Made by a program: the position numbers and the translations under genes. 64,000 nt of DNA. Origin: Protula sp. h YS-2021 (Eukaryota; Annelida; Polychaeta; Sabellida; Serpulidae). The stretch covers positions 24,431,308 through 24,495,307 of the forward strand of contig OX457026.1 of assembly GCA_949752745.1 (NCBI GenBank), given 5' to 3'. The notes under the pieces are model-generated. The model did no database searches. It saw nothing but the letters and a program-made list of their open reading frames with translations, and had not been told where the DNA came from. This document shows positions 42,201 through 53,032 of the stretch, piece after piece (positions within the stretch are counted from its first letter, which is position 1; each line of letters begins with the position of its first letter).

Positions 42201-43321
42201 GTCGGTAGTCAGGCTCTTTCTCTATTGCAAATGTAAAATTTAGAATGCGACATTATTTTGGTTTTATAATTGCTGGTATCTAAAAATTAACCGCTTGACA
42301 ATTCACCCCGAAACGGTGTTTACGAAATCGAACCAAAAACAGCATGACTCGTATTTTATTTTCAACTTTAAAATAATTTTTAAGCTGCCCAATTGAACAT
42401 ACAGTCCTCACTTACAGTTGGCCAGTCAAACCGACCAAAGTAATCCCGTGAAATATTACCTGTTAAAAATTCACCTCGGTATATTTTCAGCCTCAGAAGG
42501 TGTGGCTATATCGTCCATCCCCCCCCCCCCACCCACCTCCCTCTGCCGAAAGAATTCGATTAATGTCGACGCTGAAGTGAAAACAACTCCCGTTCAATAA
42601 ACTGGCATCCTTTGCTTTCTCTCTACTTGTCGTTACGGGTAATTGTGATAGGCAATTGATCTCTCAGACTGACTTTGTAGAATTGCAATCACTGAAAACG
42701 TTTCAATGGTGTCAAATCGGGGATCACTTTACAGATTTTAATTTGGGTACCAGTTGTCGAGGTTCTAGTTAACAGGGGAGAACTGCTAATTAGTGCAGAT
42801 ACATCATCTACAAAACGCTTTCTGAAAATCGGATGCAGCACGGCTTGGATATACTCAATAATAACGGACAAACCATACATAATGCATATTATGAACGTGG
42901 GCCAATCACCAAAACGCAGTATTCACAAAAGTTAACTGCAGTTCTCAAAGCAAAAATCAGTTGGCCGACTGGTCTCACGCGACAAAATTTTAGGTGGACT
43001 TATTTTGTTAAACGAGACATGTTTATTAATTTCCCTTTCGGACGCTCTGTCCCGGTATTCACAAAAGTTTAACTGTTAAGTTAACAATAGTAATAGTAGC
43101 AATAATCGGTTGATCTAGGTGTACGACGCAAACAACATTAGGTGGATTTTTGTTGATTACACAGGGTAAATTTATTAATTTACTTTCCGATGTTCTGGTT
43201 ACAGACAGAGCTGTTAACCAAATCAGTTAATTGTACAGTTTACTTTTGTGAATATCCTACAACCTTCACATTGCCACTTGTCTACAAGCTGAAACTCACA
43301 ACACTGTACACTTAAACGTTT
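39209..43321. other. Intergenic region between CHST15-like gene and serine protease homologue
   Basis: No supported exon. It holds AACGTC/CAACGTT-rich fragments (39590-39720 and 40545-40685), the perfect 1269-bp tandem duplication listed separately, and an imperfect 120-130-bp direct repeat at about 42963-43200 (around GTGGACTTATTTTGTT and GTGGATTTTTGTTGAT). A homopolymer G run is at 39285-39300. Confidence 0.5.
40425..42962. repeat. Perfect tandem duplication, 2 x 1269 bp
   Basis: Unit 1 is 40425-41693 and unit 2 is 41694-42962. The coordinates of every landmark checked differ by exactly 1269, including an 11-base C run in each, so the copies look identical even in homopolymer length. The junction shares TTG (a 3-base microhomology). 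No gene is inside. Either a very recent duplication or an assembly or haplotype artefact. Confidence 0.95.
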
Positions 43322-44740
43322 TTACGACGAACGATGCTGATTAATCCAGTCTATATAGTAAGGTACATCAGTGAGTACACCGGGGTACACATCCTCACAA
43401 CCATAGCCCCAGGACATGAGGCCGGCTAGGTAGAACGTGCCGCCGTTGGTGCAACTTCCGCCTGCGTCCGGGTCATCGCATACTTTCACTGCGGCCGCAC
43501 CGCCAAGGTCACCCTAATGAAATAAAAAAATAAACATTAAAAATCCCCGGTGAAAAATTAATGATTTGAATCGGGAAGCACGGTCAGTTCACATTTGCAT
43601 ACTGATAACTTCGGTGATAAAAAAGCTTATAAGATAAAAAAATGAAATGCGTAGTTACCAAGTTGCTAATAAAGGGTAGTGAAAGCACGCGGTCACCATC
43701 GCTAAAAGCGCGGGAAAATAGCGAGACTCGCGTAAAATCTATGCAATGGTGACAATTTGAGCGGAAGTGGCAGTACAATTTTTTTCTCCAGGTGTGTTTT
43801 CCAGTGTTGCTTGTTTGATGGAATAAATTCAGTGTAAATGTCATAGTGAAAATTAGCAAAGATGAAAGTTTACCTGGCAGGCGTAGTGTTTCTTTTTGTT
43901 TCCGCAGTATCCCACACAAACCATCCCGGCTTCGATTGGTTCCGGTTTGTAGCACTCTTTGCATTCATCAAAGTCGGAGATTTCAACATTAACATATCGG
44001 GTCTCATTCATTAGCTCCGAACCTGCAAACGATACGTCAGTTTTTAAAAGCTATACGTATAATGCAATGTGCATGGAATGGGCGAAGAAGATTGCTGGGT
44101 AACTGGGCCCAGTGGGATATTTCTGACTGGGAGTGATATAGATGTAGGGCTGGGTAGGGCGAAAACTGAGTATCAAGTGGTACTGAGACGTTTTATCGTT
44201 CTTAAGGCTAAACCAGTTCCTGTGGTGTTATTTTGTGTTTGAAAAAATACTTTGTTTTGATAAGTCGAGATAGGAAAAAAAATCTTGTTTGTCATCATAT
44301 TTCCAGAAAATAGATCCGGTTGGTCAGCCATCTTTATTTTTTTCCTTGAAATATGTGAACAAATAGACAAGACCAGTGGCGAGATATTTGTTGTTTTTTA
44401 CATTGTTATTTACCATGGTACCATATCAAGGTATTTTTCTGTAAAGTGAAAAAAAACAAAATTATATCCTATTACACTTTCATATTATCCATTTATGTGT
44501 TATTGTTATAAAGAAAATGCGAATGCTGAAAGTCAAAAATTTTTATACCTGGTTGAAAGGAGCACCATCCGCTGACAGACACCGTGGACCCAACAAAACT
44601 CCGTCCAGCTTCGGGAAGGCATATCGGCTGTATGTACTCGGTGAACTCCACACTTTCCGCTAGGCGGATGAGGGCAATGTCGTTCACCATTGTGAAGTCG
44701 TCGTAGCCTTCGTGTTCCGTGATCGTCTGGAGAGAGAAAG

Positions 44741-44791
<51 letters not shown>

Positions 44792-44814
44792 CGAGGGAGG
44801 GAGGGAGAGAGAGC

Positions 44815-44851
<37 letters not shown>

Positions 44852-46391
44852 AGAGGGATATAAAGAGAAAGGGATAGAGACAGCCAGGGGAAGAGAAAGA
44901 GATTGACTCGAAGCCTGTAAACAGTTTTGAATTTCCAGTTTCAAACTGAAATGATTCTGAAGGCTACCTCTATTGAGTAAACTCGACGGTTTGGGTTTGC
45001 CTCTGCTCTGTTGAAGTCACCCAGGATGATTGCGTGGTCTTCAGCTGGACTTGACAACATAAGAATAACACTACTCCTGAGACAATATTTACAACTGATG
45101 GACTTCATTCGAACACCAGAAACTGATTATTTGTTTTGTTTCCGTGTTGCTTTCTTGACAGGACACCGTGGCCACCGTGGATGACACGTAACTTTTTTGA
45201 AAAAGGGGACAGCCTTTTTCTTCCTTTTTTTGTAACTTCAGGAATGAAAATAGATTTCAGAACAAGCGAAACAGTAATGTGCCTCATCATTCTCAACTTA
45301 GTCTATGGTTTCGCCCCCCCCCCCGTTTTAATAAATAAAACAAATAAATAAATAAACAACTGTGCAATGGAATGCTACCTGTGCATAGTCGGGTCATTGT
45401 TAAATTTTATTGGTTGAATCAAGTAAAATCTGTGAACTTTTCTTTAAAGTAAAAAAATATTGCTATGATTTCTTTTTTAACTACGCTGTCAGCACAATTG
45501 AATAATGTTGCCCACTGGGTGCAGCATTTGATAAAGCTAGTACTTACTCAGAGCGAGTACAGTGGACCGCTGTTAACACATGTCTGTCATCGATGAGAAC
45601 GCCCCCACATATTGTGGCCCCCAAATATTTCAGCAATGCCTGAAAAAATTTGTTTATTTCGCTAATTGGAATTACATCTATTACAAATAAATCAGCAAAT
45701 TTAAAACCAGGTCCAAATAAAGCGATGTAGAAAGTTTTATTTCCATTTAATAACTAAATAAACTCCATTAAGACATCTCCGAATAATAATAATAATAATA
45801 ATAATAACAATAATAATAATAATAATAATAAAATAAAAATAATAATAATAATAAATAAATAAATAAATAATAATGATAATAAATAATAAACAAATAATAA
45901 TAATAATGCCGTATATTTACTTTTATACAAACAGGCTTTTGGAAACAGAGAGAGAACCCAGCGATAGAGGGGGTAATTTGAAAATTAAGTTTTTGAGCTA
46001 AGCTCAAGCAGTCCATCTTTCCACCCCTCACTCTACCCTCTATCTGCCGATATCCCGATCGCGCACCTGATAAGGGAATTCCCCCTCACGTGACAGCCAG
46101 CCTTGGTAGTTGATGTCTGGTTTGTTTCTGCCCGCGTCTTTGTATCTGCTATTGCCGCATTCGAAACTGGAAACTAAAATTGTAACGAATTTCGAATATT
46201 TGGCTGCATTCTGGTTGAAAAACAAAACAAACAAACAAACAAACAAAAACAATAAATAAATAAATAAATAAAAACTCAAGATGACGAAGGACATTCGTTT
46301 TTAATAAGTGATTTGCATCAAAATCATATTAATTTTACATACCCAGGTAAGGAAAAAGAAGAAATGACACCAAGATGCATGTAGTAAGCAT
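43322..46391 (-). CDS. Secreted serine protease homologue, catalytically dead (Ser to Leu), 7 exons, complete
   Basis: Exons (5' to 3') 46343-46391, 46067-46173, 45548-45639, 44968-45049, 44549-44726, 43874-44022 and 43322-43513 join in frame to 282 residues. The start ATG at 46391 gives a signal peptide (MLTTCILVSFLLFPYL). The S1 trypsin/chymotrypsin fold follows: LTAVHC (His78) and NDIALIRL (Asp126) are intact. The serine loop reads YACQGDLGGA instead of DACQGDSGGP, so the nucleophile is Leu222 (codon CTT, 43505-43507) and the S1-pocket Asp is Tyr216. The activation cleavage site R-IVGG is also absent (DINYQGWLS). Such serine protease homologues act as non-enzymatic binding partners or cofactors, often in immunity; the partner here is unknown. 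An AATAAA on the - strand is at 43171-43176. Not a pseudogene by its exon structure: no stop or frameshift. Confidence 0.92.
44748..44846. repeat. (GA)n microsatellite in SPH intron
   Basis: About 100 bp of GA repeats with a GAGGGAGG interruption, starting about 20 bp upstream of the acceptor of exon 44549-44726; read on the - strand it extends that exon's polypyrimidine tract (CT). Confidence 0.95.
45783..45908. repeat. (AAT)n microsatellite in SPH intron
   Basis: About 126 bp of AAT and AAAT repeats with a few C/G interruptions. Confidence 0.95.
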
Positions 46392-46657
46392 CGTGTTTTA
46401 TCCCTTGAGCACCAAAACAAGTGGTACGTATTTTTTTTAGAAGAGCAGAGAAAAACTATATGTTGAAAATGTCAAGTCACGCACAAGTGCCTTTGTGAAA
46501 TGCTCACGTGGCGAGACCCGACACGAGAACAGATACAATTACCCAAGTGTACTGCTTATTTGTGTGCGCCTTATTTGCGCAATACTTAATGATATTTCAC
46601 GGAAAAGGTGAACTGACACTTGTGGGAAAGCATCAGGTGCGGGGAAAATTTATAATA

Positions 46658-47409
46658 CAGTCAAGCCGCGTTATAAGTTCCCAAGTTGGGACCGACGAAT
46701 TTTGGGACTTACAACGAGTTGTGACTTATAACGAACATCGAGTCCTTCGATGCAAATTGGTGGAATTTTTAAGGGCAAAATCCACAATAATTTAGACTTA
46801 AATAGATGATACAAATTTATTTATATTTTAAGCAAACATGGTACAACTAATTTCTTTATCATTTATTTAAAACGACAAATAAAAATGATATTTTATGGAT
46901 TTTTTATTAAGTGTAAATTAAAGTCCTTTAAACCTGTAAATAAAGTAATGAATTTTAAAGTCAATAATAAAATAAAACTCTACTTGCTATCTTATAAACT
47001 GAGAACGAATTAATCCCAATTAAGTGGCCTTTTCACCAAGACAATGCGCTATTCGCTGGAATACACATATCTTAAATAAATAAAACTCTTAATACCACTC
47101 CATAGCTACCTTTACGTAACTGTAGATGCTTTGATCTATTGTCTAGGTGAAGAAATAGTGTATTTACAATATCCTTGATTTTATCGGGCTGTCCTGTGGG
47201 GACTTAAAACGCGGCATAAATTGACTAAAAATGACCATTTGTTCCAGAACACTCATGGACTTGAAATAAGCGAATTTGGATTCCTAACGCGGCAATTTAA
47301 ATAAGGAAAAAACGGGGCTTCACAAAGTTTGGAATTATAGCGAATTGAGACTTATAACGGGGGTGGGGGGGGGGGGGGTGGGGGGGGGGCTTATAACGCG
47401 TCTTGACTG
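46658..47409. mobile_element. Non-autonomous pogo/Tigger-like element
   Basis: The left end starts CAGTCAAGCCGCGTTATAAG. The right end is its inverted complement with one mismatch (CTTATAACGCGTCTTGACTG). TA dinucleotides flank both ends (46656-46657, 47410-47411). The terminal motif CAGTCAAG-CGTTATAA is typical of the pogo/Tigger group, whose members duplicate TA. Further CTTATAACG and AATTATAGCGAAT sub-terminal repeats occur inside each end. The 752-bp body is AT-rich without a transposase, so it must move, if at all, with enzyme from elsewhere. Confidence 0.8.
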
Positions 47410-47475
47410 TACCACTCCTTACTCCTCTCCGTCCTGCAATTTTATTCAAAAGCCTCCTCCTACCCGACAGATATT

Positions 47476-47664
47476 CAGTGGCGGATACAACTTTCGGGAA
47501 AGGGGGGTGTGGAGGTCAACTTGGGCCAGCGTAGAAGTAGGGCATGAAAGTCGGAGTTAAACAGTCAAACTTTTTCCTGCGAAAACACGGAGTTTAACAG
47601 TCTATTTTTTTCGATTTGGGGGGGGGGGGTTGCAACCCTTGAACCTCCCCTGGATTCGCCACTG
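47476..47664. repeat. MITE with CAGTGGCGGATAC ends and perfect 6-bp duplication, copy 2
   Basis: Starts CAGTGGCGGATACAAC and ends CTGGATTCGCCACTG. Flanking GATATT appears at 47470-47475 and 47665-47670. It belongs with the copy at 21632-21889. The body (189 bp) contains a run of G near 47619-47628 and no ORF. Confidence 0.85.
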
Positions 47665-48057
47665 GATATTGGTTTGGTCTGACATGCGTTATTAGAAATC
47701 AGTAACGTAAATGCAGTTTTTCTTTGTAGATTCTTCAAACTTCCCTCAGTTCCCGGTATATATTCGGTACCAGCTGTTTTTAAGTGTCCCATCGGTACCA
47801 CTGCGCAGTTAAGTGCAGTACTTGTGCAGTTAATGTGTACAAATGTACTTGAGATGCAGTCTTTTGCAGTGTTCTGCGATCGACTTTGAAACAAAGTGGA
47901 CTACTCCAGAAAGCTGCAGTATTGTTGCGACTCCTTTCCTGTCATTTTATTTCTTTCCGGTTCAGTAACCGTATATTTGTCGCACATTTTCAGTAATTAT
48001 GTTATGACCAGATTTTGCTACATATGACCTGTTATACAGCAAGATATTGCTGAACTA

Positions 48058-49556
48058 CACTGACGAGCAAAAGAAACCGCACATCATTTTTCTTAAATAA
48101 CTTGAGATCCAAAAAAAAAAAACAACAACAAATATTTATCAAATTCTATATATAGCATGTCTGCTCAGTCTGCCACATTGTGGCATTTTCATTCAACCGT
48201 GCAACGCTTCTTCAAGAAACAGTACAGCGATTCGACCAATACCCTATTCCACGCGGTACTAGGTCAACAGGCATTGACACAACCTTTCTTTTGCTCTGAA
48301 GCTTTTCGGAAAGGCAAATGCGTTAAGTGGCAAATAGAACTTTTGGTCGAAAAGTTACGCGAAACATGCCACGCCTCTCTAAAGAGGAAAGGGAACGAGC
48401 CATGAGCATACTGGAAAGTTGCATATCAACGCGTTGCTCGGGTTCGGATGTAGTCGGAGGACGATTTACAACCTGCAAGAGCTCCACCATGCCACAGGAA
48501 CAACGGCCGACCACCCACGAAGCGGCAGACCACGCATAACGCCAGAGCGCCAGGATCGAGAGATCGTTCGAGAGCACCTAAGAAACCCTTTCAGGATAGC
48601 TACAAAAACAGTGTGAGACACCAGGCTCAACAATCCACGAGTAAGTCGGTTTACAGTCTGCAGACTTCTTTGCTCAAGGCAAAATCGTGCTTACCGACTT
48701 TACGCCGGACCAGTCTTGAACGAGCAAAGGATGCGTAATCGCGCTTGATGGGCCGCTAACCGTGTCCAAACGCAATGGGGTTTACAGAACTGGAGGCCTG
48801 TGGTGTTCAGCGACGAATCCCGGTATCGTCTTTTCCGAGCTGACGGTCGACAAAGGGTGTATAGGTGGTGTAACCATCAATTTCACCGTAACAATGTCCG
48901 TGAAGTTGATCGATTCGGAGGTGGATCCATGATGGTTTGGGGAGCGATCAAATTCGGTTGGCGTTCTCAATTGGTTGTTATCGAAAGAAATTTGACGGCA
49001 CAGTGATACGTTGATAAAGTCTTGATAGCGCACGGGCTACCCCACTCCTGGATCAACCCCAACAGTGTGTTTATGCGCGATAACGCACGTCCACATGTAT
49101 CCAGGCCTATCGTAGCTCACCTGCAGACCAACAACATCGTCACTCTTCCCTGACCACCCTATAGCCCAGACATGAATCTCATAGAGCACCTTTTGGATCT
49201 TCTGGATCGGAAGTTGCGATCCAGACAACCAGAACCCCAGAGTTTACGCCAACTGCGCAAGAGGCTCATTGACGAGTGGAACAATTTTTCTCAGCATCGA
49301 ATCAATCGGCCGGTTACGTCTATGCCAAGAAGAGTCGCTGCTTTGTCCAGAGCTCGGGGTGGGCACACCCCTTATTGAGTACGTGAGTACTGTTTAGGCA
49401 ATTTACTCAGAGTAAAAAGCCATTACGGTTTTGACGCTTCAATATTTTGCTGTCGTTAAGTGTGAGTTATTTATCTAAAGTTTGGTCAGCATAGCTATTA
49501 ACGTTTTTGAAATATAAGAAAAGTATCTGTTGTGAAGTTTCTTTTGTTCGTTAGTA
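48058..49556 (+). mobile_element. Tc1/mariner element with TA duplication, about 1.5 kb
   Basis: Left end 48058-48084 starts CACTGACGAGCAAAAGAAAC. The right end, around 49530-49556, is its imperfect inverted complement (GTTTCTTTTGTTCGTTAGTA). TA flanks both sides (48056-48057 and 49557-49558). Size, ends and the enclosed DDE transposase remnant fit the Tc1/mariner superfamily. Confidence 0.85.
48366..49378 (+). pseudogene. Tc1-like transposase pseudogene
   Basis: An ATG at 48366 opens MPRLSKEERERAMSIL, the start of a helix-turn-helix DNA-binding domain, which shifts frame near 48420 and continues as CSRRTIYNLQ and SGRPRITPERQD. The DDE catalytic part keeps FSDESRYRLF (first Asp), MMVWGAI, FMRDNARPHVS (second Asp) and SPDMNLIEHL (Glu position). 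Stop codons occur at about 48614, 49004 and 49153, with frameshifts, so no active enzyme can be made. The real protein would be about 330-340 residues. It sits inside the terminal repeats of element 48058-49556. Confidence 0.85.
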
Positions 49557-49742
49557 TATTTATAAGGCAAACACCAGAACCAACCAAAACGGGTCTGAAT
49601 TGAACAGTGGCCATATAGAGAGATCATACTTTACTGTGATACATGCAGTAAAATTTGACTTTATACACACGTGTACATTACCGACAACTCCCTAATTCAG
49701 ACTAAATATTTCATTTCTTTTAATTTGTCACTGGTCTATATA

Positions 49743-50964
49743 TATTGACCCCCCCCCCCAAAAAAAAAAGAAGAGAAAGTATAGAGTAAAATAGTTAAAC
49801 GACTTTTTCTTTCCTAAAATATGGTCTTTATGTTTAGACATAAGATTTGTTTCACTCTTTTGCAGCGTATGTCCATTTTTTGCACAATTGATGAACTAAT
49901 GAGGCAGTTGTGAAAAAAACTTGATTATTACCATAGGTACTGTCATAGCGAGTATGTGTTTGCGTTTAGGTACTGTTTAATTAGTAGTGTGTGTTCTTGA
50001 AACAGAGGCACATGTTTGAACGATTGAATTTTTTTAAAACAATCACGAAAAAAAAAAAATGCCACGGCTTACGCAAGCGGAAAGAGAGCAAGCAATCGGT
50101 ATGTTAAGTGTAGGAGTGTCCAAAAGAGAGGTCACCAGGCTCTGGAATTAGTTATCGGCCACCATCGGTGTCAAAATCGCGTTAAGTGGGGACGTGCACA
50201 TAGTCAGGGCGCTCGGAGACAGCGAAACTAGACTCGAGTGATTTTTAGTGACGAGTCGCGGTTTCAACTGTATCGCACAGACGGTCGTGAGCGCGTGTAT
50301 AGGCGCATCGGAGAACGTTACACTAGACAAATTGATCTCATTGATGGTGGTTCGGTAATAATATGGGGGTCAATACGATCCGGCTGGCGTTCGCAACTGA
50401 TGGTTATTGATGGAAACCTTACCGCTAATTGGTATATTGACAGCATTGAATGCTCAAGTTGTCCCCTATATGCAGCAACATCACGACCGTATCTTCACGT
50501 CCTTACGTCACTCACGTGTGTCAACAGTACCTACAGACTAACAACATTCAGCCTGTGACATGGCCTGCCTACTCACCGCATCTTTATCCAATTGAACACA
50601 TTTCGGATTACATAGACTGCCGAGTACGGGCCCGACAACCTGCTTTATTTTTTCCATGCAAAGTGGTTCATTGAGGCGTCCCACAACTACACCAGTACAG
50701 GATCAACAGATTGGTTGCGTCAGTACCAAGACGGATTCAAGCTATGCTCAGTGCTAATAGTGGTCATACACGATATTAGTCGGTGATGCACGATGACTTG
50801 TTTGTGCAAATCAAGAATGACATCCGTGTAATACTTAAGTTACGTTTACTTGTTTATTGCAAGGAATGTCGCTTTCGACGTGTGAAGTGTTAACAAATTC
50901 TTATAAGTAGCTTTTGATATTTTGGTGCTCAACGTTGCTATATACTTTCTTTTTTGGGTTAGTA
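49743..50964 (+). mobile_element. Second, more decayed Tc1/mariner element
   Basis: The left end at 49741-49782 (TATATTGACC, C run, A run, GAAAGTATA) pairs with the right end at 50941-50966 (TATACTTTC...GGGTTAGTATA) as imperfect inverted repeats. The homopolymer run in the left end looks expanded. It lies only about 190 bp after the first element and encloses a related transposase remnant. Edges are approximate to a few bases. Confidence 0.65.
50059..50779 (+). pseudogene. Tc1-like transposase pseudogene, internally deleted
   Basis: An ATG at 50059 opens MPRLTQAEREQ (close to the first element's start). Most of the DNA-binding part is deleted. It resumes near 50150 and at FSDESRFQLYRTDGR, VIIWGSIRSGWRSQL and YSPHLYPIEHI, and ends SANSGHTRY followed by TAG at 50777-50779. 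Frameshifts lie near 50460 and 50560. It is a paralogue of the 48366-49378 copy rather than a duplicate: residues differ throughout. Confidence 0.75.
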
Positions 50965-50966
50965 TA

Positions 50967-53032
50967 ATAAGAATCTAGATAATTCGGACACCTCCCTATT
51001 TAGGACATCGGACACAATATTTCAACCCAATTTGACTTTTACTTTTTGAATAACCCGTGTAATTCGAACATGTTAATGGCAAGATATTGTATGCGTATGT
51101 CTCTCAGATAATTTCAATAAGAATAAGCCGTAATAAATAGGACCGCCTCTATTTTCGAACCCTTTAACCCCTAAGACCTGTTAAATGCGTTAGTGTCTGA
51201 TATCGCGCATTCATATTGTCACAGAAATTATTGGATAATGTTATTAATCGAAATTATATATGAAGACAAACAGAGAAACATAATTGTTCAAATCTTGCTC
51301 ATGGCTCTGGTACCGAATATACACCAAAAACAAAAAGCATGTTTGAGACTATGTAAAGAAAAACTGCACCTCATTTGCACCGAATGCTATTCTATTCTTT
51401 TCGTCTAAACTGCAGTCCTACAGTAGTTGATTGTTTTTTGTCATGTCAATGCATTTTTATTTCTAAAATGATTGCATGTTTTGAACTAATTTAATGACGT
51501 AAGAATTTATGTGTCGATCACAGAAATCCATTAATTTATTCAAGGTAGAAGCAAACACGTCAAATAAAAGCAATCTGTCAGCTCCAGGTTAGTGACACGA
51601 GGACACAGAAAAGATGCAAACCAACTTAAAAGATTACTTAGCAACACTTCAAGACATGAAGGTACTTAAGCTGTGTATTCTTTATTTCTTCCTCATGGAA
51701 TGCAGATGTTGAGTACTACTCTTAAAAATTCTACTGATTCCGCTACTTTCAACAATTAGCTGGGTCAGAGGGGGTCAGAATGTTGTAAATGAAATTTTGC
51801 TCATCTGGCAAAGATGACTGTTGATAAAGAAGACTTTTAAGGGCTACAAATTCGTTTTAATAAAAAAAATTAAATATTAGTTGCAAAAAAATAAAAAGGC
51901 GTATTAGGAATGAGTTCCGTTGAAAAATGATTATGTTGGCAAACAATAGTTTGTGATTACAGACATAATCTTCCGGAGGTGTAACTTTTTTGCAGTATAT
52001 CGCTTATTGTTACTGAATATTTGTATTTTGTAGTTATTATCATAATCGGTCATACTGAACGACTGAGATGTCTATTTAATTCTTTCGATCCGTCTGCGGT
52101 GTGAATCCAACTCGATTCGAATGCAGTACACCTGAGCTGCGAAACCATACCGCAAAGTTTCTTAAATCGTGCATTCTCTTTTCGGACAGTGAAATAAGAA
52201 GATCGCTTCCATATGATTCAAAATGCTGGATTTGCTTGTGAGATGGTCGTACATTTTGAATTAAAATTGACAGATTTCATTTAAGCATTGTGGATTTTGA
52301 TACGACATGAGGTTTGTTAAGGTCATACATTCCAGGTAAGATGCTATTTGGTACAAAACAATAAATTTTGCAACAAAAATGAGAAAAAATCGGTCATTTC
52401 AGTTCATCGTCCATAGTGACGAAACAGTCCCATTGTATTAATCCGAGATTCCCTGTCGTACCTGTGGTTACATGTCAATTTGATAATTACATTAATGAGG
52501 AAATATATTGTAATAGAAGTCGCCTTATACATTAAAAACTTCGGAACAATTTGTATCATATGTCAGAGCTTTGTAGCCCAGGTAATTTTTGTAAGCGGAT
52601 GTTTTCCAACATTTGTAGGCTGCCCGTTATTTGTGTGTGTTAAAAGCACAAAAAGTTACTCTTTCTACAAATCCAGTCCGATCGCTTTGAAACTTTGCGG
52701 ATTTATCCGAATTGGTCAAAACACTGGTCAAAGCGCATAATTTTCAGAAACATGACGAAACGTTACTGCTTGACATTTCTTCAGCAATCGTAAGTTGTGT
52801 GAGCCAGTTTTGTGCAGGACGTGAAGCGAAAGAGCGAGAGTGCATGCCCTATTCAGGACAACCCACTTTTCAGTGTCTCTGTTGTTAGGTTTTACAGGCC
52901 AAATTTATAGTTCCTCCAACAGAAGCAATCATTGTTTATACATAATCCTATGCTAAATTAACGCATCTAATATTGTTTCAGAATTGCAACGTCTATACCC
53001 TAAGTTATAATTATCAATAATGTATTGAAATA
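50967..53032. other. Gene-free AT-rich stretch
   Basis: No supported exon. Short open frames at 51193-51408 and 52480-52740 have no recognisable family. The repeat at 52600-52940 is the relative of the 30.7-kb repeat described above. Confidence 0.5.

Noticed and set aside
41149..42880. Pairs of identical short frames (for example 41149-41331 and 42418-42600)
   Set aside because: They only mirror the 1269-bp tandem duplication; the protein text is low quality and shows no family.
44684..44944. Ser-Leu and Arg-Glu frames in the GA repeat
   Set aside because: Simple-sequence artefact inside an intron of the serine protease homologue.
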